A stretch of 64,000 nucleotides of DNA from Morchella semilibera (GCA_009192285.1 CM018604.1:4311746-4375745), one strand, 5' to 3'; positions 11,901 through 24,937 are shown, numbered from the stretch's first letter. Notes: generated by a model from the letters alone, not told the origin. Numbers and translations: made by a program.

Positions 11901-12259
11901 ATTGACATCTCAGGATCGAATCTGGTAGCAAGATTTCCTTTCATTTCTTCCTAAAATGGAGCCGGAATTCATTTTGGGGCATCAGAGAATGTCATTAGTC
12001 TGTACATTTCGTACCAAAGTTTGTTTTTTCGTGGCTGGCATGGGAGGTCCCGGGCCATTGTTGTGTCAAATCAGACCACTTACTTTTTCCAGCTTCCTTA
12101 CGCTACTTCGACGCCAGGCCAGTGGAGTCCCTCCACGCCCCAAACACATCCGTTGCCCCACCAAACAAATATTTTCCCAGACAAAAACTTTACATCCTTT
12201 CATCCACCAACCATTTTCATCTCATTAGATATACATCTCATCAGAAATATATTGAAGAG
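8932..12259. other. Shared upstream region between two divergent genes
   Basis: A 3.3-kb interval between divergent genes. Around 9585-9700 there is a pyrimidine-rich tract followed by CA-rich sequence, typical of fungal promoters and 5' leaders. An ATG at 9809 opens a 48-codon frame to 9952 with a GTAAGA donor-like site inside it at 9907; this could be a first exon, but I found no downstream exon. A T16 run lies at 10911-10926. CT-rich sequence at about 12060-12110 precedes the + gene. Nothing else is supported. Confidence 0.4.
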
Positions 12260-14388
12260 ATGGGTTCCACGAAGAAGCTTTCTAAACTTCGCCCTACCTC
12301 TACCCCCTCTTCTGGTTTCGGCAGCTGTCCTCCTTTTGGCTGCGGGCGTAAGGGCAAAAAAGAGTCGGAGAATGCCAAAGACCGCGATTTATCCCCCGAC
12401 AACGCAAAGCCAGCCCCATCGAACACCCGTGCTGTTAACCCCGATGAAGGGACTAGCGAGCTTGTTGCTAGGGCGCCCTCGGGGTTAACTCAATCTGCGA
12501 AATCAAGTACTGGTGTGAATAGAACATTATCACCCTCAGAAAGTTCTGCAAATTTGAGTATGTATCCAAATCTAACGCGACTGTTGCTCACATTGGACGG
12601 AATTTTGGCTGATTGAACGCAATATTAGGGCTGGGCTCGGCTCTTACTACCATCACAGAAAAAACCGAACCAGAGTCTGAGACCGAATTGGAGCGCCCCA
12701 CAGTCCCTCGCGTATCAACCATAACTTCGTTGCCAGTCATCGACGAAGATAGCATTATTATCTTCCCGCGAGAAGCGCGCCGCCACTCCGCAATCCCTGA
12801 CTTTCATCAATTGGAAGATTACGAACAGGACTCTCCAGGACCAGCAGATAGGCGCCGCTATTCCTTACCGACAGTACCAACCTATCATCTCCCGCTTCGC
12901 CCACAACCCTCGTTTGCATCTAGCTTTGAAGGTTTTGATGCTTTTTTCACCCCCGACCATAAGCGACTCATCGAAAACAACAGCAGCACCCCGAGCGAAG
13001 AAAGCGAAGAAAGCCGGGAAAGCGAAGAAGAGCCTAAGGACCGCAACAAAGACGAAATCGAAAGTATGAGCTACCATCACCATTCTTACACCTCAGTCCT
13101 TGACCCTAACGCAAGCATGAAAGGGCCTCCCAGCCCCATGGCCAAGGGGGCTCGTCCAAAACTCATAACAATTACTCGTCGTGGGGCTGGCTATAGTGTC
13201 GATGATCCGTCCAGAACTGCTCTACCTGCTACAGCCCCATACTCTACTACGGCTCTAGCTATTGCCGCCCCATCCTTGTCTTTCCCATCCGCTTCCACGA
13301 CTGCCTTGTCCGCTGGGTCAGCGCTTGCGGAAGCCTTGGCAAACCTTCCTGATCAAGGCAACAGTACTAGAACAAGTGCTACGGCGACCGGGATTGCCCT
13401 AAACGGGACCGACCTGGATCTTAACAAACCCCTGCCAATGCCTCCCCCACAACGTACATGGCGAAATCGTCTAACATCCATGCTGCACCCGCAAAAGAGC
13501 GGGGCAACCCTGCACCGGGGTTCGTCGCAGAGCTTTCTTGGGTCGCAGAGTCTTCTCGGGGTTGCGCGTTCGACTGCACGGTCCGTTGAGAGCTCGAAAG
13601 AGTCAATCGTAAGTGGTAGCAGTGCAAAGGCACCGAGTACATGGAGATCACTGAACTGGACTCGTGCTCCAGCAGCAAGTGTGGTTCCTGATAGCCCACC
13701 AATTCTCCCAGTCCTAGACTCAACCGAGTTTAGCGACCTGCTTCGTGCTACTGCTGCAATCACTTCCTCACGCCCTGTGACTCCAGCCGGTGCCGAAGTT
13801 GAGGGCTGGAGGCTTGCTACCCCACTGATGCCCAGCAAGTCCCCAATCACTCCCAACAGTAACCGCCTTGTTCGATCACCAGCCTGCAAAGACCTCCGAA
13901 TCATTTCCAGCAGCTCCTCTATGGCGAGCTTTTCCCTAAATGGCCCCACCAAACGCACCTTGAGCTGGGTTTCGACTGTTCACCCTGGCGGCGACCATAT
14001 TGAAGACGGAAAGTCTACACCAGAGAGCAAACTCTGCACTACCTCCTCGGATTCCACTCGCAATGGAATTCCCGGCATTTCTGGGGACGAAACTCAGTCC
14101 CAATCCCCCGTCCAGCAAACCGAGGAGGGAGAAAAATCGGTCGACAGTACCCCGGCCAGCAGCCCACGCCGCAACGGGTTACGCGGCAACTACAAAGATT
14201 TCATGGACGAGTCTTTGGAGCGCTATGGCCGTAGCGGTAGCGGAGGAAAGATGACGAGGGAGCTGTCAACCACAGACAGCATGTCATACATTGTCGGAGA
14301 TCGTACTAGCAGGATCGATCCTAGGAAGGAACGCATGCTCGAAATCTGGGGCGATGTCAAGGCGGGTGAAAGCACCGTCATTGTTTAG
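12260..14388 (+). CDS. Large disordered Ser/Thr/Pro-rich hypothetical protein
   Basis: Exons are 12260-12557 and 12629-14388, about 685 residues. The 71-nt intron has a GTATGT donor and TTAG acceptor and joins in phase 1. The ATG at 12260 is the first one giving the basic start MGSTKKLSKLRP; the same frame is open further upstream but reads as low complexity. Visible features: a Cys/Gly patch near residue 20 (FGSCPPFGCGRK), candidate phosphosites RRHSAI and RRRYSLP, an acidic Glu/Ser run (SEESEESRESEEEP) around residue 230, a Pro-rich KPLPMPPPQRTW around 380, and a charged C-terminus (RIDPRKERMLEIWGDVK) that may be the only folded or binding segment. No enzyme, DNA-binding or membrane domain is seen. 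It could be a signalling or polarity scaffold, but that is only a guess from composition. Confidence 0.83.
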
Positions 14389-16199
14389 GGTGTGCCAAAA
14401 GGGAGAGTTTCCTATTTTTTTCTCTTTCAGAGTTTCGAGTCATTGGTCATTCCTTTCTTACTGCCTCATATATCTCAATTTTGAGAATCTTTCTCTTTCT
14501 GGTATTTTTGGCCTGTCTCACAGTAGGTGATATTCTATCTCATGTTATAAGTCTGAGGAGTATCTGCTACATGTTCGGGTCCCTTCATCTTACTCGAAAG
14601 AGATGTATTTCTACATACGCAGTTACTAAAAACCATGTTACTTAACGAATAACTCTTCTTAACCAAAAAATGCTAAATAACTTACCAAATGACCCAAAGA
14701 AAAGGCTTGAGGAAAGAAAGAAAGATGAGAACCCCCCTCTTGACCTCTATGGGGTCTTTTGATTCCCTCCAACAGCGGCTCTGCCAGTCGAGCACAAGTG
14801 TTATCCCCAAACCAAGTTGACTATATCAAAGATACTCTGCAGAGATTCCGTTTCAAAATTCCCATATAGGGGTGTACATGAGTCTATAAATGGTAGTCAA
14901 GGCCTAACGCCGAGGGACTGGTAGGTGCACCATTTTATATATATTATCACTTCTAGCTGCAGAGGAAGAGCTATTTATTCCCTCCAGGCCTAGATTCCCT
15001 TCCTTATATGCTGCATATATATACCACTGCGAGCACTGAGCGGGGACTGAACATGTGCACTGCTCAAGATCTTGAGTTGGTCATTCTCATTCAAACATAC
15101 CGTCCTCCAAATACCGCACTAATGTTGTAAAACGCTTCTTTTGTTGTCATACCCCACTAGGTCCGCAGCCAATATCCACGCTCTTTGTCAGTCCCCCTCA
15201 GTGCCTTCAAATCCCAGTATGTATCAAAAAAAAAGCCTACTCTTCGCGGGCGAAGGCCGTTGAAATGTTGTAATGACCCTCCTCCGCAGGGTATCATCCT
15301 ACCTCTTTTCTCTACAATGGGTGTTGGCTGGGAGGCCAAATTTGTTGATACAAATTGCCAGTGTCTACTTGGTTTTTGTCTGGGTTGCGGGGGTATATAA
15401 GTGGGGGACACCGCAAAACTCAGCGGACCCCTCAGCAGTAGGATTTCTGCCATGAGGGGACCTAAAGCTGAGTACCGGGGTTTATATCAAGTCCCTTTTT
15501 CCCGAGTGTGTCTGCGATATAGATAATTCTTTAAGCTATGAGTTGGTGAGGTCCCTGAGAGTCTCCAGCCAGGCAGGAAACAACGACGATCTGTCTTGGC
15601 GCGAGTGACAATCTATGAAGGACGACATGAAGGGACGAAGAGGACACAAGTGAGTGCGGGAATTACATCCTACGCCTCAATATCTGTACAAAAGAGAACA
15701 CCTAACTAACAGTGGGGGAAGTAACTGCAGATACATGTAGTGTGTGCAGGTAGAGAGAAAATCTTTTCAGATCAAGTGTACCTGCCGCGAGAGTAGGTTT
15801 CTGCCACCACCACCCCTATGTTGCAACAGCGTTAATTTCTCGCACAAACTTGGCGGAAACTTATTCTCAACGCAGGTACATGTGCCGTTGTGTGCCGTAC
15901 ACGCTATTCCCCAATCTAGAAAGTGAAAACCCAAATAGTCGAGCTCAACAAGCAGTCCTATTTCCCCACGAGAAAAATTTCCTCCAACCAGCCCTAATTG
16001 TGGCTCAGGTTAGCGAATCTCCAGCTATAAATACGACTCGAATTCCCACCCTCAAAGACTTTTTCTCCACAGAACCCTCCAACCTCCACCACCACACCAG
16101 CAACCCCCAACAACCCCCAGAACCTCCGCCAGCACTCCTCCACCCCCTCAACGCACCAACGATCTCTCTCTCCCTCCGTTCCCTCTTTTTCCCTCCCAA
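14389..16199. other. Intergenic
   Basis: No supported gene. A long + frame from 15850 to 16440 is low-complexity Pro/Leu sequence that begins at a non-ATG codon and runs into the GC hairpin block, so it is not annotated. Confidence 0.4.
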
Positions 16200-16465
16200 C
16201 CCTCCTTTCTGTCTTCCCCTTTGGCTGCCCGGGCCAGGATTTGTGGGGACGAGGTCCCGGTTGTTGTTCTCCTGTCTTCCCTTCACGGGGAAGACAGCCC
16301 GTCCTCTATTGGGGGATGGCGGGCCCCCAACCCCACAACTGTTCGCTGCTCTGTGCCCTTCGGGGCCTCAGCGGCAACAACCCCTTCCGGGCCCCCTGTT
16401 TCCCTTCTCCTTAAATGGAGAAGGAACAAGGCCCATATAACCGGTTTCCCCGTTAAAATTTTTTT
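16200..16465. repeat. GC-rich block of tandemly arranged short hairpins
   Basis: Several short perfect or near-perfect inverted repeats lie head to tail: TGTCTTCCC/GGGGAAGACA (about 16273-16302), GGCGGGCCCCC and flanks, GCCCTTCGGGGCC (about 16357), TTCCGGGCCCC, and CTTCTCCTTAAATGGAGAAG (about 16407-16427). The block is bounded on the right by a T9 run and then a very AT-rich stretch (16525-16610). It resembles GC clusters known from fungal mitochondrial DNA, so a nuclear insertion of mitochondrial sequence is possible; a CT-rich promoter with stable leader hairpins is an alternative. Confidence 0.5.
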
Positions 16466-17662
16466 TTTCGGGGGCCGGCGAAGCTACGGTTGCAGTGATC
16501 TTTGGTGGGTTAGGGTTACTGGGGGTTAGGTAAGTTTTTTGGGTTTTTTTATTTATTTTTTGTATATAATAATTTATTTAATTGATTATATTTTTATCGC
16601 TTATTCTTTCTCTATTTTCTCTCATCTACATAACAGTTCTTTAAATCAACCTTCGGACTCCTTGTACGATCCGTTCCTGTTTGTTCTTCACGCTCCTTCT
16701 TAATTGTGTATGCAATAATTCTTTCAATAACATTTACTCACAACAATCAACTCTTTCTGCCACGAGGTGAATATCTTCGATCATTAATCAATTACTATCC
16801 TTATTTCATTGCACATACTCACACTTCTCCCGCATGCTTCATCACGGCGTATGCCCCAACTTGTGTTGCGTGCATCCTTCCCAATCCTCACAGTTTTCCT
16901 TATGAGATACCAGTGAGCCGCTCCGAGCGAGCTCAGAGGGGCCCTAAATAAACCCCCCCACACTCCTTTTGTGACCGGCTCGAGAAAGCTCCCGCAGGAT
17001 TCTGCTCTGGAATAGCAGGTCGGGGAAATAAACAGCATTGATAAACCCTACAGTAGGGACTGATACACAAAGACAGAGACTCCGCTAAACTAGAGTATTA
17101 TTTACATGCACCTTTAGATACACTTCTACGTATAGATTCTAGCAATATCTGGACAAAGACACATCTCGCAGCCCTCTTATCACCACCGCCACCAAGTGCA
17201 CATATACTAATCAACCTCTCCTCTGCCTCTATCAAATGATGGAGGAAACACGTTCAATCAGCAGGCTCCATTGTTTAAGTGCCCTTGGTGCGCAGCTAGG
17301 AGCCTTTGTGCTTCTGTCCCGATTTCTCCGGGTCCTGGTGGGGTTTGTGGAGTGTGAGGTTGTGTGTACGTGCAATCTGTTCTTTCCTGATATGATGCTG
17401 CTAGTATGAGGGGTACGATGCTTTTGTGAAGCTGCTTGGCCGATGGCACAGGATACCACTGTAGCGTGTCTTTCTTTTTCCTTACGCAGCAGATATCCAT
17501 TTTCTTTGAGATAGGCTCTCTGAGTGCATTTATTTTGTTCGTTCCCTCCCTCTCTAACGTAAATCGTGCATACATATAATAAAATGACTTGCTGTAATAA
17601 ATCGCTTCTCCGTTGTCCTCGACGGCTTACAGACCTACGCGGACCTAAAATTATACCCGCAG
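16466..17662. other. Intergenic
   Basis: AT-rich start, then ordinary sequence. No frame here has an ATG start plus coding-like composition, and none connects by splice sites. Confidence 0.35.
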
Positions 17663-17838
17663 CAAAAAGACTTATGCCCCCACCCGGGGCTGCTTTCCTA
17701 GATTTTGGTTAGAGGGGGTTGAACGAGCGGTGCCGGCGTTCAGAGTGTTTATCGGAAACTCCATACCGCTCGTCCAGCCCCCAGTGAAAGTAACTCTCAT
17801 TTTAACAGTTTTGGCTGCAGTATCGGCGCTAGCCCGGC
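17663..17838 (+). repeat. Dispersed structured repeat, copy 2
   Basis: Second copy of the repeat at 6195, same orientation, 11.5 kb away. The internal stem is preserved although its sequence differs: GGTTGAACGAGCGG faces CCGCTCGTCCAGCC. Substitutions fall in both arms while the pairing core GAACGAGCGG stays. It lacks the tandem 23-bp duplication of copy 1 and has a few extra bases (CCCCCACCCGGGGC) near its start. Confidence 0.7.
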
Positions 17839-20800
17839 ATTCCGGCCGCGGAGCGGGTTCTTGGATTGAGTAAACAACGACTTTTGATTGGGATTGGGCC
17901 CATGTGTCTTATTCGGGCATCATCGGACCCCCGGATCGGTGAGCCAGGTAGGCCTTACATCGACTGGGAGGTGGGAGGTGGGAGAGTGGGGAGTGGGGGA
18001 GGAGAGCATAATCTGTCCATCTACAGCTATGTACATCCCATGAGTCTCACCTGAAGACAAGACAAAGATCAGGCGCGTGGTCTAAATACTACAGAGTTCG
18101 GTTTTAGCCTCGTGCAGCTCTATGGCTATGTGTGACGGATGAGTTCCAAGGCTTATCTTAAGGCTTTGGCATTATATGCTAAGCTGGATGAAAATTTGAT
18201 GGGGAGGAGCCTACAGCCGAGAGCACGAGTTGCGTACGGGTGGTGAATCAGCCGGAGTAAGTACTTATCTTCTTCCAGGGACTTTAGGGCTTAGCAGTGA
18301 GTAGGGTACGGAGAGTCCATACTTTATTTATGAACTATTGTACTGCTGATGTCACTGATCAGTATCGCGCAACGGTGCAGATTTGGGCCAGGGGCATGTT
18401 GCTTTAGATATGTAAGTGCATGTACTAATTAAATGGAGAGTATTGCACTATGTGAAGATTTTCCGTTCCTGCCAAATATCTTCCCGCTCTGAACGGTCTC
18501 TACACCTGAGATGGGTGATTTTCGCTGTTGCCATTTTGCGTGTACTACATGTATGTCGTTGTCATCTGTGGTGGCTTGGCACGAGTGATGCATTATGTCT
18601 CACCTACACCAACCTATCCTAGTAGGCAGAGTCCAGCGTTGGATGCGCAAATTCTTCATCTGTATTTTCATCCTCGAGCGAAGGGAAAGTACCTGCTACT
18701 GCAGTTAGTGTGGTTGGCGACACGTGTGTGCGGGTCTACATACATGTATCTATGGTGGGGTGTATTTTTTCTTTATGGCGGGGTAATGAGCGCGTAGTGG
18801 GAGGCTTGTTTTCCCACCCACCCTAGGAGCCGCTCAAGTCTTGCACAGAACAAGCAACACCCGCAAAAGGCGGAACATGTCACAGACACGCTGACCTCTC
18901 CCCTTCTCTCCAGAATAATTTTGACTAAGTCATTCCCCGACCAGCTAAGGCTCGGCCATTTGGCCTATCAGTAATATGTTGATGATGGCGAAATTGTGAA
19001 GGCATAACAAAGATAGATCCTGTGAGTCCCCCCCGAAGTGGAATATATGACTATGACTATTGTTTTAGCTATATTTTTACCATACTCCCGAGCTCGAACA
19101 TACCGGGCCTACCTTCTCACAACCCGGGCCAACTCGAGCTTTAGGGCAGGCTCTTCTCAAACAGGCTCGCCCCCAACACTAAAGCTATATTTCAACTACT
19201 GGTACACCTTCTTCTCTTTCTTTTATTTTTGTTTCAGTTGCAACTCGAGAACCGATCGTGATGAGTACCTTGAGAAGGAGGCCGATATTTTTTTGCGTCT
19301 CAGGGTGCGAGTGACCCCTTGTAGAAATTATACTCAGAGTCTCTTAAAAAATGAGTTAGCATCTACTAATGTTCTGTGTGGGATGCAGATATCTATATGA
19401 CCAAATGGAGCTCGGCCAAGTGAGATCAAACTGACCGGTGCTAATGATACACATAACAAGAATAGGGAGTATAAAGACAAAGATCGCCGCTGGAAGTCTG
19501 GGGCGGTTACACTTCCGGTCGTACCTGCCTACCTACCACCAGGGACCAAAATTTCCAGATAGGCAAAGTCAGTTGCAGCGCAAAAAATGGGGGCAGACGA
19601 TCCTTTACCACCGAACAGTCACAAAGACATCTTCGTGCGGAACAGATGATGCGCGTCCCCTCCCTTGACAGATATCAAAGACATCAACTTCATCCCAAAC
19701 TTGGGGGGTGAGGAAAACTTGGAATTGGCATATCAAATTATTTTTCCCTATAACTGAACAGCACGTTTAAACTAAGCTGAGCAGTGTGTATGTATACTTC
19801 TTCCACCCCATGTATTTGTTTACTCACACTTTTCGGAGCTAAATATCATGCTTGTTCACACTTAGTTTATCATTGTATTAGGCAACGTCAGGGGGAGAGG
19901 AGAAACACCGCAGTGCGGGTGTGGAAATGACCTGTAGTGGTGAGAGGATATATTGGTGTGGTAGATGATCGGGGAGTGTGGTTGGGGCGCGGTCTTTCTC
20001 GTTGTAGTCGAGGCCGCAGCGGCGAGTTTAAATTAGTTAGGTGGGTATACTTTATAAGGATACTACTAATTAGGTTATAGGATATTTTGATTTTTCTTTC
20101 CAACGATTTGGCAAGGTCCTGGGTATCTACATACATGTAGTGTGAGGGGTAGAAATAAAGATGAGGTAGAGCCGCAGCGGAGTAGTGGGGTAACTTGCTA
20201 TTTACTACCACGCCCCACTTACCCGCAAGTACCGCAGGCGATTTGAACCCTCATGTCGGTCGCACAGGCTGCGCACACACGAAAACTATAAAGAACAAAA
20301 ACCGAGCAGAGGAATATAGTGAATGCAAATGCAACACCCATATCGCGCTGGCGGCGACGGCGGTGGGCGCGTGCGGAAGTTCTGCTTCCGGGGCAAAGCC
20401 GCCAGCATATATACCACATCTCCACCCCAGAAGCGCCCTAGGAGGATATAAGCAACCCCAGGCTTTTGAACCCCGCAGATACGTTACGCACACGATTGAA
20501 TAAGAGGGGTATGATTTGTAACTTCTTTTAAGACCCCGAGTCGTCTTCGTCCGGATTTCAGGCGCGAGTGGTGTATGGTCAGGAGAAAGAGAGTTCTGAC
20601 GCCCAATGTCTACGGCGATGTCCATGAGATAGAAAGGTGTCAGAGAGCTGATGAGATAATAGGCTATCCCTCGTTTTTTCTTTACAGCAATGCGGCGATA
20701 GGGAGAGGTATTATTATGTGTGGCGCAATCCAAAGGAACATGAACTACTTAATACTGCAGTGAGGTAGCGATACAGTGCAGTGACAAGCCAGGTTACATC

Positions 20801-22039
20801 CCCTTTTTTACGTCCTCATCGCGCTCGCATAATCACTTAAGATGCCACAAAAGATCAACTACGTTTAAGCAGCAAAAACAAAAAAAGGTCAAAATATCCA
20901 GCAGGGAGAGAGGGTATGTTACCAGTTGTCCTCATACCCGAGTTTGAGAATCAGGTCAAGCAAACAGCTTTACTTTCTTTCGCCAGCGAGGGTACCAGCA
21001 CATTATTCTTGTGCCAACGAAGACAAGAAATTTCTTTCCGCGCACGAGCACTGGGACTACCATGTGGTAATTTGATTTGGCTTGGCTCGAGTGATGCTTC
21101 ATGAGCACACAAAAAATCTCTATGCGGAGAGGGTTCACGAAGGATAGCGGTTCCTAGGACTCCCCTTTAAGATGTATAGTGAAATCGCTTTCGTATAAGT
21201 AAAATTGATATCCAAATATGGTCTTGTGTCTGGCATTGAGATAAATAGTAGTTGCATGGAGTCGTTAAAGTTAGTTTCTTCTCTCGCCTGGCGCGTAGGT
21301 TGCCATTGAAATGTAATTACCTCATTTCTTCGATTCCAGGGGCTCTTCCCGTCTCAGATACGGTTGCGAGGGAAAGTCGAAGATGCGGGGCTGGACGTGC
21401 GGTAGAGTAAGCCGCGGATACTTTCTAGCGCTAAGGTTGTGTCATCGGGCCCAAGTGAGCGAGAGAAATACCTGTGCTGCCTGTCCTCTCCTGACCGAGC
21501 CTAAGTTCCTTGTTTTCTTCTCTGTTTTTTGACCTCCACAGCTTTTTATTAACATAGGGACAGGGGAAGAGGTCCAAGAGATAAGCGGGCGCGTGAAACG
21601 TGGGAGGGGCTTTTGTTTGAGTTATTTGTACGTTGGGCTAGTTTCGTACCTCATGTATTGGGTTATTGTCCCCGCGATGGGGTCATGAATCATCACTCGC
21701 GCCAAGCCAATGCGTCAAGAGCGAAAATAAGTCTTGTTCCGGTGTGGTCATCACCAAAAATAAATGTAGTAGGCAAGATAAAGACAAACATGTACCGATG
21801 GCGAGGCACTAGATAAACATAGGGCTTAAGTTGATTCCAGTAATAAACCAGCGCGTGGCCAGCTTCTCTGTCAGGATTGCAACTTAGGCCGGGCACAAAG
21901 GGGGCTGTGACAAATTGCACCCCCTCCGGATCAACGCGATCCAATATCTTTCACTTCCCCACTTCAATTATTCACGCGACTTCACTACCCCACCAAGCTG
22001 CAAGTTCTATCCAATTAGAATCACTGATCCCATAGAATT
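17839..22039. other. Long intergenic interval
   Basis: No supported gene in 4.2 kb. Frames at 19038-19400 and 20251-20733 are open but lack recognisable features. TACATGTA-like words occur at about 18548, 18738 and 20130. Confidence 0.4.
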
Positions 22040-23689
22040 ATGGAATCCATTAGCACGGCCTGTCAGCATACAATCGTAAACCATAAGCAAAGGATTTCCT
22101 CTTCTCCACATAACGCACACCCACGAATGCATCCAGGACTGCGCGAAGTCATGATGTTTGATTCGCCTTACCCTCCTATGCCACAACGTGAGGCCGCAAG
22201 CGCCCCATTACCCCCGCTCATCCATGAAGACCAGCTGCATTGGCAATCGAGGCAGGTATACCCTGTCCTATCACGTCAAAAAGTCACATCTAGATACTAA
22301 TAACATCTGGTAAACAGAACTCGTGAAAAAGGCGCCACACCGCGCAGGGCTACAACTGGAGCCGTCCCACCACAGGTTCTTGCTGCACGGAGAAACGTGA
22401 GTGGGCCCGCTAGTAGTGGCGGTAGTCAGCCTGATAGGAAGAGAACCCTAGTTTTTTCTGGTCCTCCAATTGATACCGCCGCTGCTAAATCGTGTCCAAG
22501 GACCAAAGGTGGAGACTCATCCGAAGATGACCCTATTTCTGCTGAAATTCTGGATAACGCTAGTGTCCCCATGTTTGTACCGCAGAGGATATCATCGCTG
22601 GTAAATTCTGGTACCTCCTCAAGTCGTCAATCGGTTCCTAAACATCAACCTTCGTCCGCGTACACATCTCACTCAAGAACTGCCTCCTCTGCTTCGTGCC
22701 AAGTCCCCACCAATCCCGCAGAAAGGCCACCATCTTCCTGCTATGGATCGGTAGGGAACCTACCTCTCGAGCAACACTCATTAGGTTTACAACTCTCTCA
22801 GAGCCCATTTTCGGGAGTTTCAAAATCTCAAAATTCATCGATGGAAAGCCCATCCAATAGACACTCGTCTTCAGGGCCCTCACCTCCCGAATGTTCGTAC
22901 CATCGCCCTGTGGGCATGTATAGTGGGTCCCCCCTTTCGAGGCAGCTTTCTTTTCGCTCAAAGCCACTCCCTGTTACCCCTATTACCCAACTCTTATACA
23001 AAGAAATACTAGAATTTCCACCCGGATTCCCTATCGAGTTTCCCAAAGCCGCAACCACCTTCGCCAACGCTATCCAGGAGGCGGAGCGTCGCCTTCATAA
23101 AGCCGGCCCCGAGTACGAAAGAGTCGATACTGACCCCGAAGGCACGGCGTACTTCAAGTTGTTGGACGGGATGTTCGACGAAATTAAAGACTTGAGCATA
23201 TGCCGCCATGCTAATGAGCAAGATACCTCCTGGCCGTTTGCTTCAAAGTTGAGTCGTCAACGTCTCAGCATACTCAAGGATGTCCCTTCCGAGGTAGCTC
23301 CGGAGGGGAGCAAGGATAAGAGAAGAAGCAAGGAGACCTCCCCCGTTCCTGGCGTCCTCGCCAGACCTAGAAAGAACTCCACTTCTACCGTTACATCAAA
23401 GAAATCGAGCGGAAGCTATTTCTGGAAGAAAACTACCACTTCCACGCCACCGTCGGGGCCTCGATTCTCGCTCGACCAGGAAGCGGACAGAGTCAAGGAG
23501 GGAGATTCTGTAATGGTAGAATTTGTATGGTCCCTGAAGTCTAGCTGTCCGGTCACAAAGAATGTCAGGCAATACGGGGAGTGGGAAAGGATGGCTGGGG
23601 AGGACGGCAGGACCAGCGCCTATTCGCTCTTGAAGCCGGAGGACAAGTGGATGCTGAATCAACTACGGGCACAGATGGAGAAGCAGTAA
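22040..23689 (+). CDS. Hypothetical protein with alternative 5' splicing frames
   Basis: Two models fit. Model A: ATG 22040, exon to 22255, intron 22256-22375, exon 22376-23689, about 509 residues. Model B: ATG 22224 in another frame, intron 22256-22317 (TACTAATAAC branch point, AACAG acceptor), exon 22318-23689, about 467 residues. Both use the same GTATAC donor and enter the same downstream frame. The upstream acceptor joined to the 22040 frame would hit a stop within three codons. The N-terminal half is Ser-rich and disordered. Residues about 270-370 (model A) look folded and include LLYKEILEFPPGFPIEFPK and a Glu/Ala helix; the last 90 residues are charged. A Lys/Ser/Thr-rich linker carries SKKSSGSYFWKKTTTS. 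I do not recognise the family. A nuclear or cytoplasmic adaptor is possible but unproven. Confidence 0.74.
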
Positions 23690-24937
23690 TAAGATCGATG
23701 AGGACTATGTATCTTTAGTGAGGCTCTGAGACCACTCTGAGTAATTAGGGGTGACGACAGAGCATTCAGAAGTTTTTAGGGACTCTTATCTCCCATAATA
23801 TTTCTTATTTCATCAATACTTTTATCTCCTTCTACGCCTGGAGAGCCCCTAAATCAGAGTCCCGCAGGGTTGTCATAAAGCAAGAGGGAGTTTTTTCATC
23901 CTATTATCAAAGAATCTTTCAACCTTAAGCATAAGCAGTATTCCAAGAAGTAATTGTTTGGGATTGTGCTTGGCTGGTTACAAGTGGGAATTTAGGAAGC
24001 CTGGACTTTATATTCTTTATAGACATGAACATGTTGTTCTAAATGAGCGTTAAGAAGGAGACCAATTAAAGTTAATGTTTCTGGTTGCGGTGCAATATTC
24101 AACCCATTCCTTTCCGAGTTACTTACGTGGCCATTCTAGTTAATAGCGTAATTGGAACTTGCTATAGCAACATTAATCCCTACTACCCAACCGCTCGGAA
24201 ACGAAGAGAAACGTCTAAACGGCACACATATAAATAGGGGCAGAGGGTCCAACCTCCAAGGTAATCTCATAAAGATTGCCATTTGAGAATGCTATAATCT
24301 CTCTAACTCTATCACAGCGTAGGTACTCTGCCCCAATGTATTACCGTCCATGTTTGCAGTTAATTCTTTGGACGTATATACAAGCTGAAGAGATAGGCTC
24401 GTTTCTAATAACTACGGTATTAGACTTGGTAATTACAAGGATGAGGATTTCTCGGGATATAATTCCTTGAAGGATAGCTCTCTAACCTCCAACTTTGAGA
24501 GCGTTTTGGCCGCATCGTCGCTGAGAATTACCACCCTTCATACCTCCCCCGCGCGGTTTGCCAGCTAATTTTATAACAATCATAACAGCTATCAGTGAGC
24601 TTATGGAAAGAGTCCTACAAAATAGGGGCCCAAGCCTGGAATGCTTATCTTCACGCCTCTATTCTTATGGGCGCTGACATACACTCAACCCCCAAATACT
24701 CTATTCAAAACACTCCATTCTCACACTCCTTTTCTAATAAGAGCTACCGAGGCCCACCAAGAATTCCAAGCTGCGGAGCCCATTAACCGAGAAACGCTCG
24801 ACTCAATAAACCTACCCTCCGGACTCAAACGCCCAAAACACTTTTCTAAACACTAAAGAATGATATCAGCTTTTTTCCAGTCGTATCTTGAAACCTCAAA
24901 CGCCGCCACTAATAGGATTCAAACAGACCTATTTGCA
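23690..24937. other. Intergenic
   Basis: 3' flank of the preceding gene and AT-rich sequence; no supported gene. Confidence 0.4.

Noticed and set aside
15850-16440. 196-codon + frame
   Set aside because: Non-ATG start and Pro/Leu low complexity caused by CT-rich DNA and the GC hairpin block.
20219-20290. tRNA-like B box (GGGTTCAAATC) on the minus strand
   Set aside because: The T-stem does not pair fully (G52 faces G) and no A box or cloverleaf could be built upstream.
20251-20733. 160-codon minus frame
   Set aside because: Starts at TTG; no family, no splice partner, and overlapping open frames on both strands suggest chance.
22040-22300. Frame at 22040 as a separate 86-residue gene
   Set aside because: Its end is an intron read-through; the GTATAC donor at 22256 joins it in frame to the main gene.
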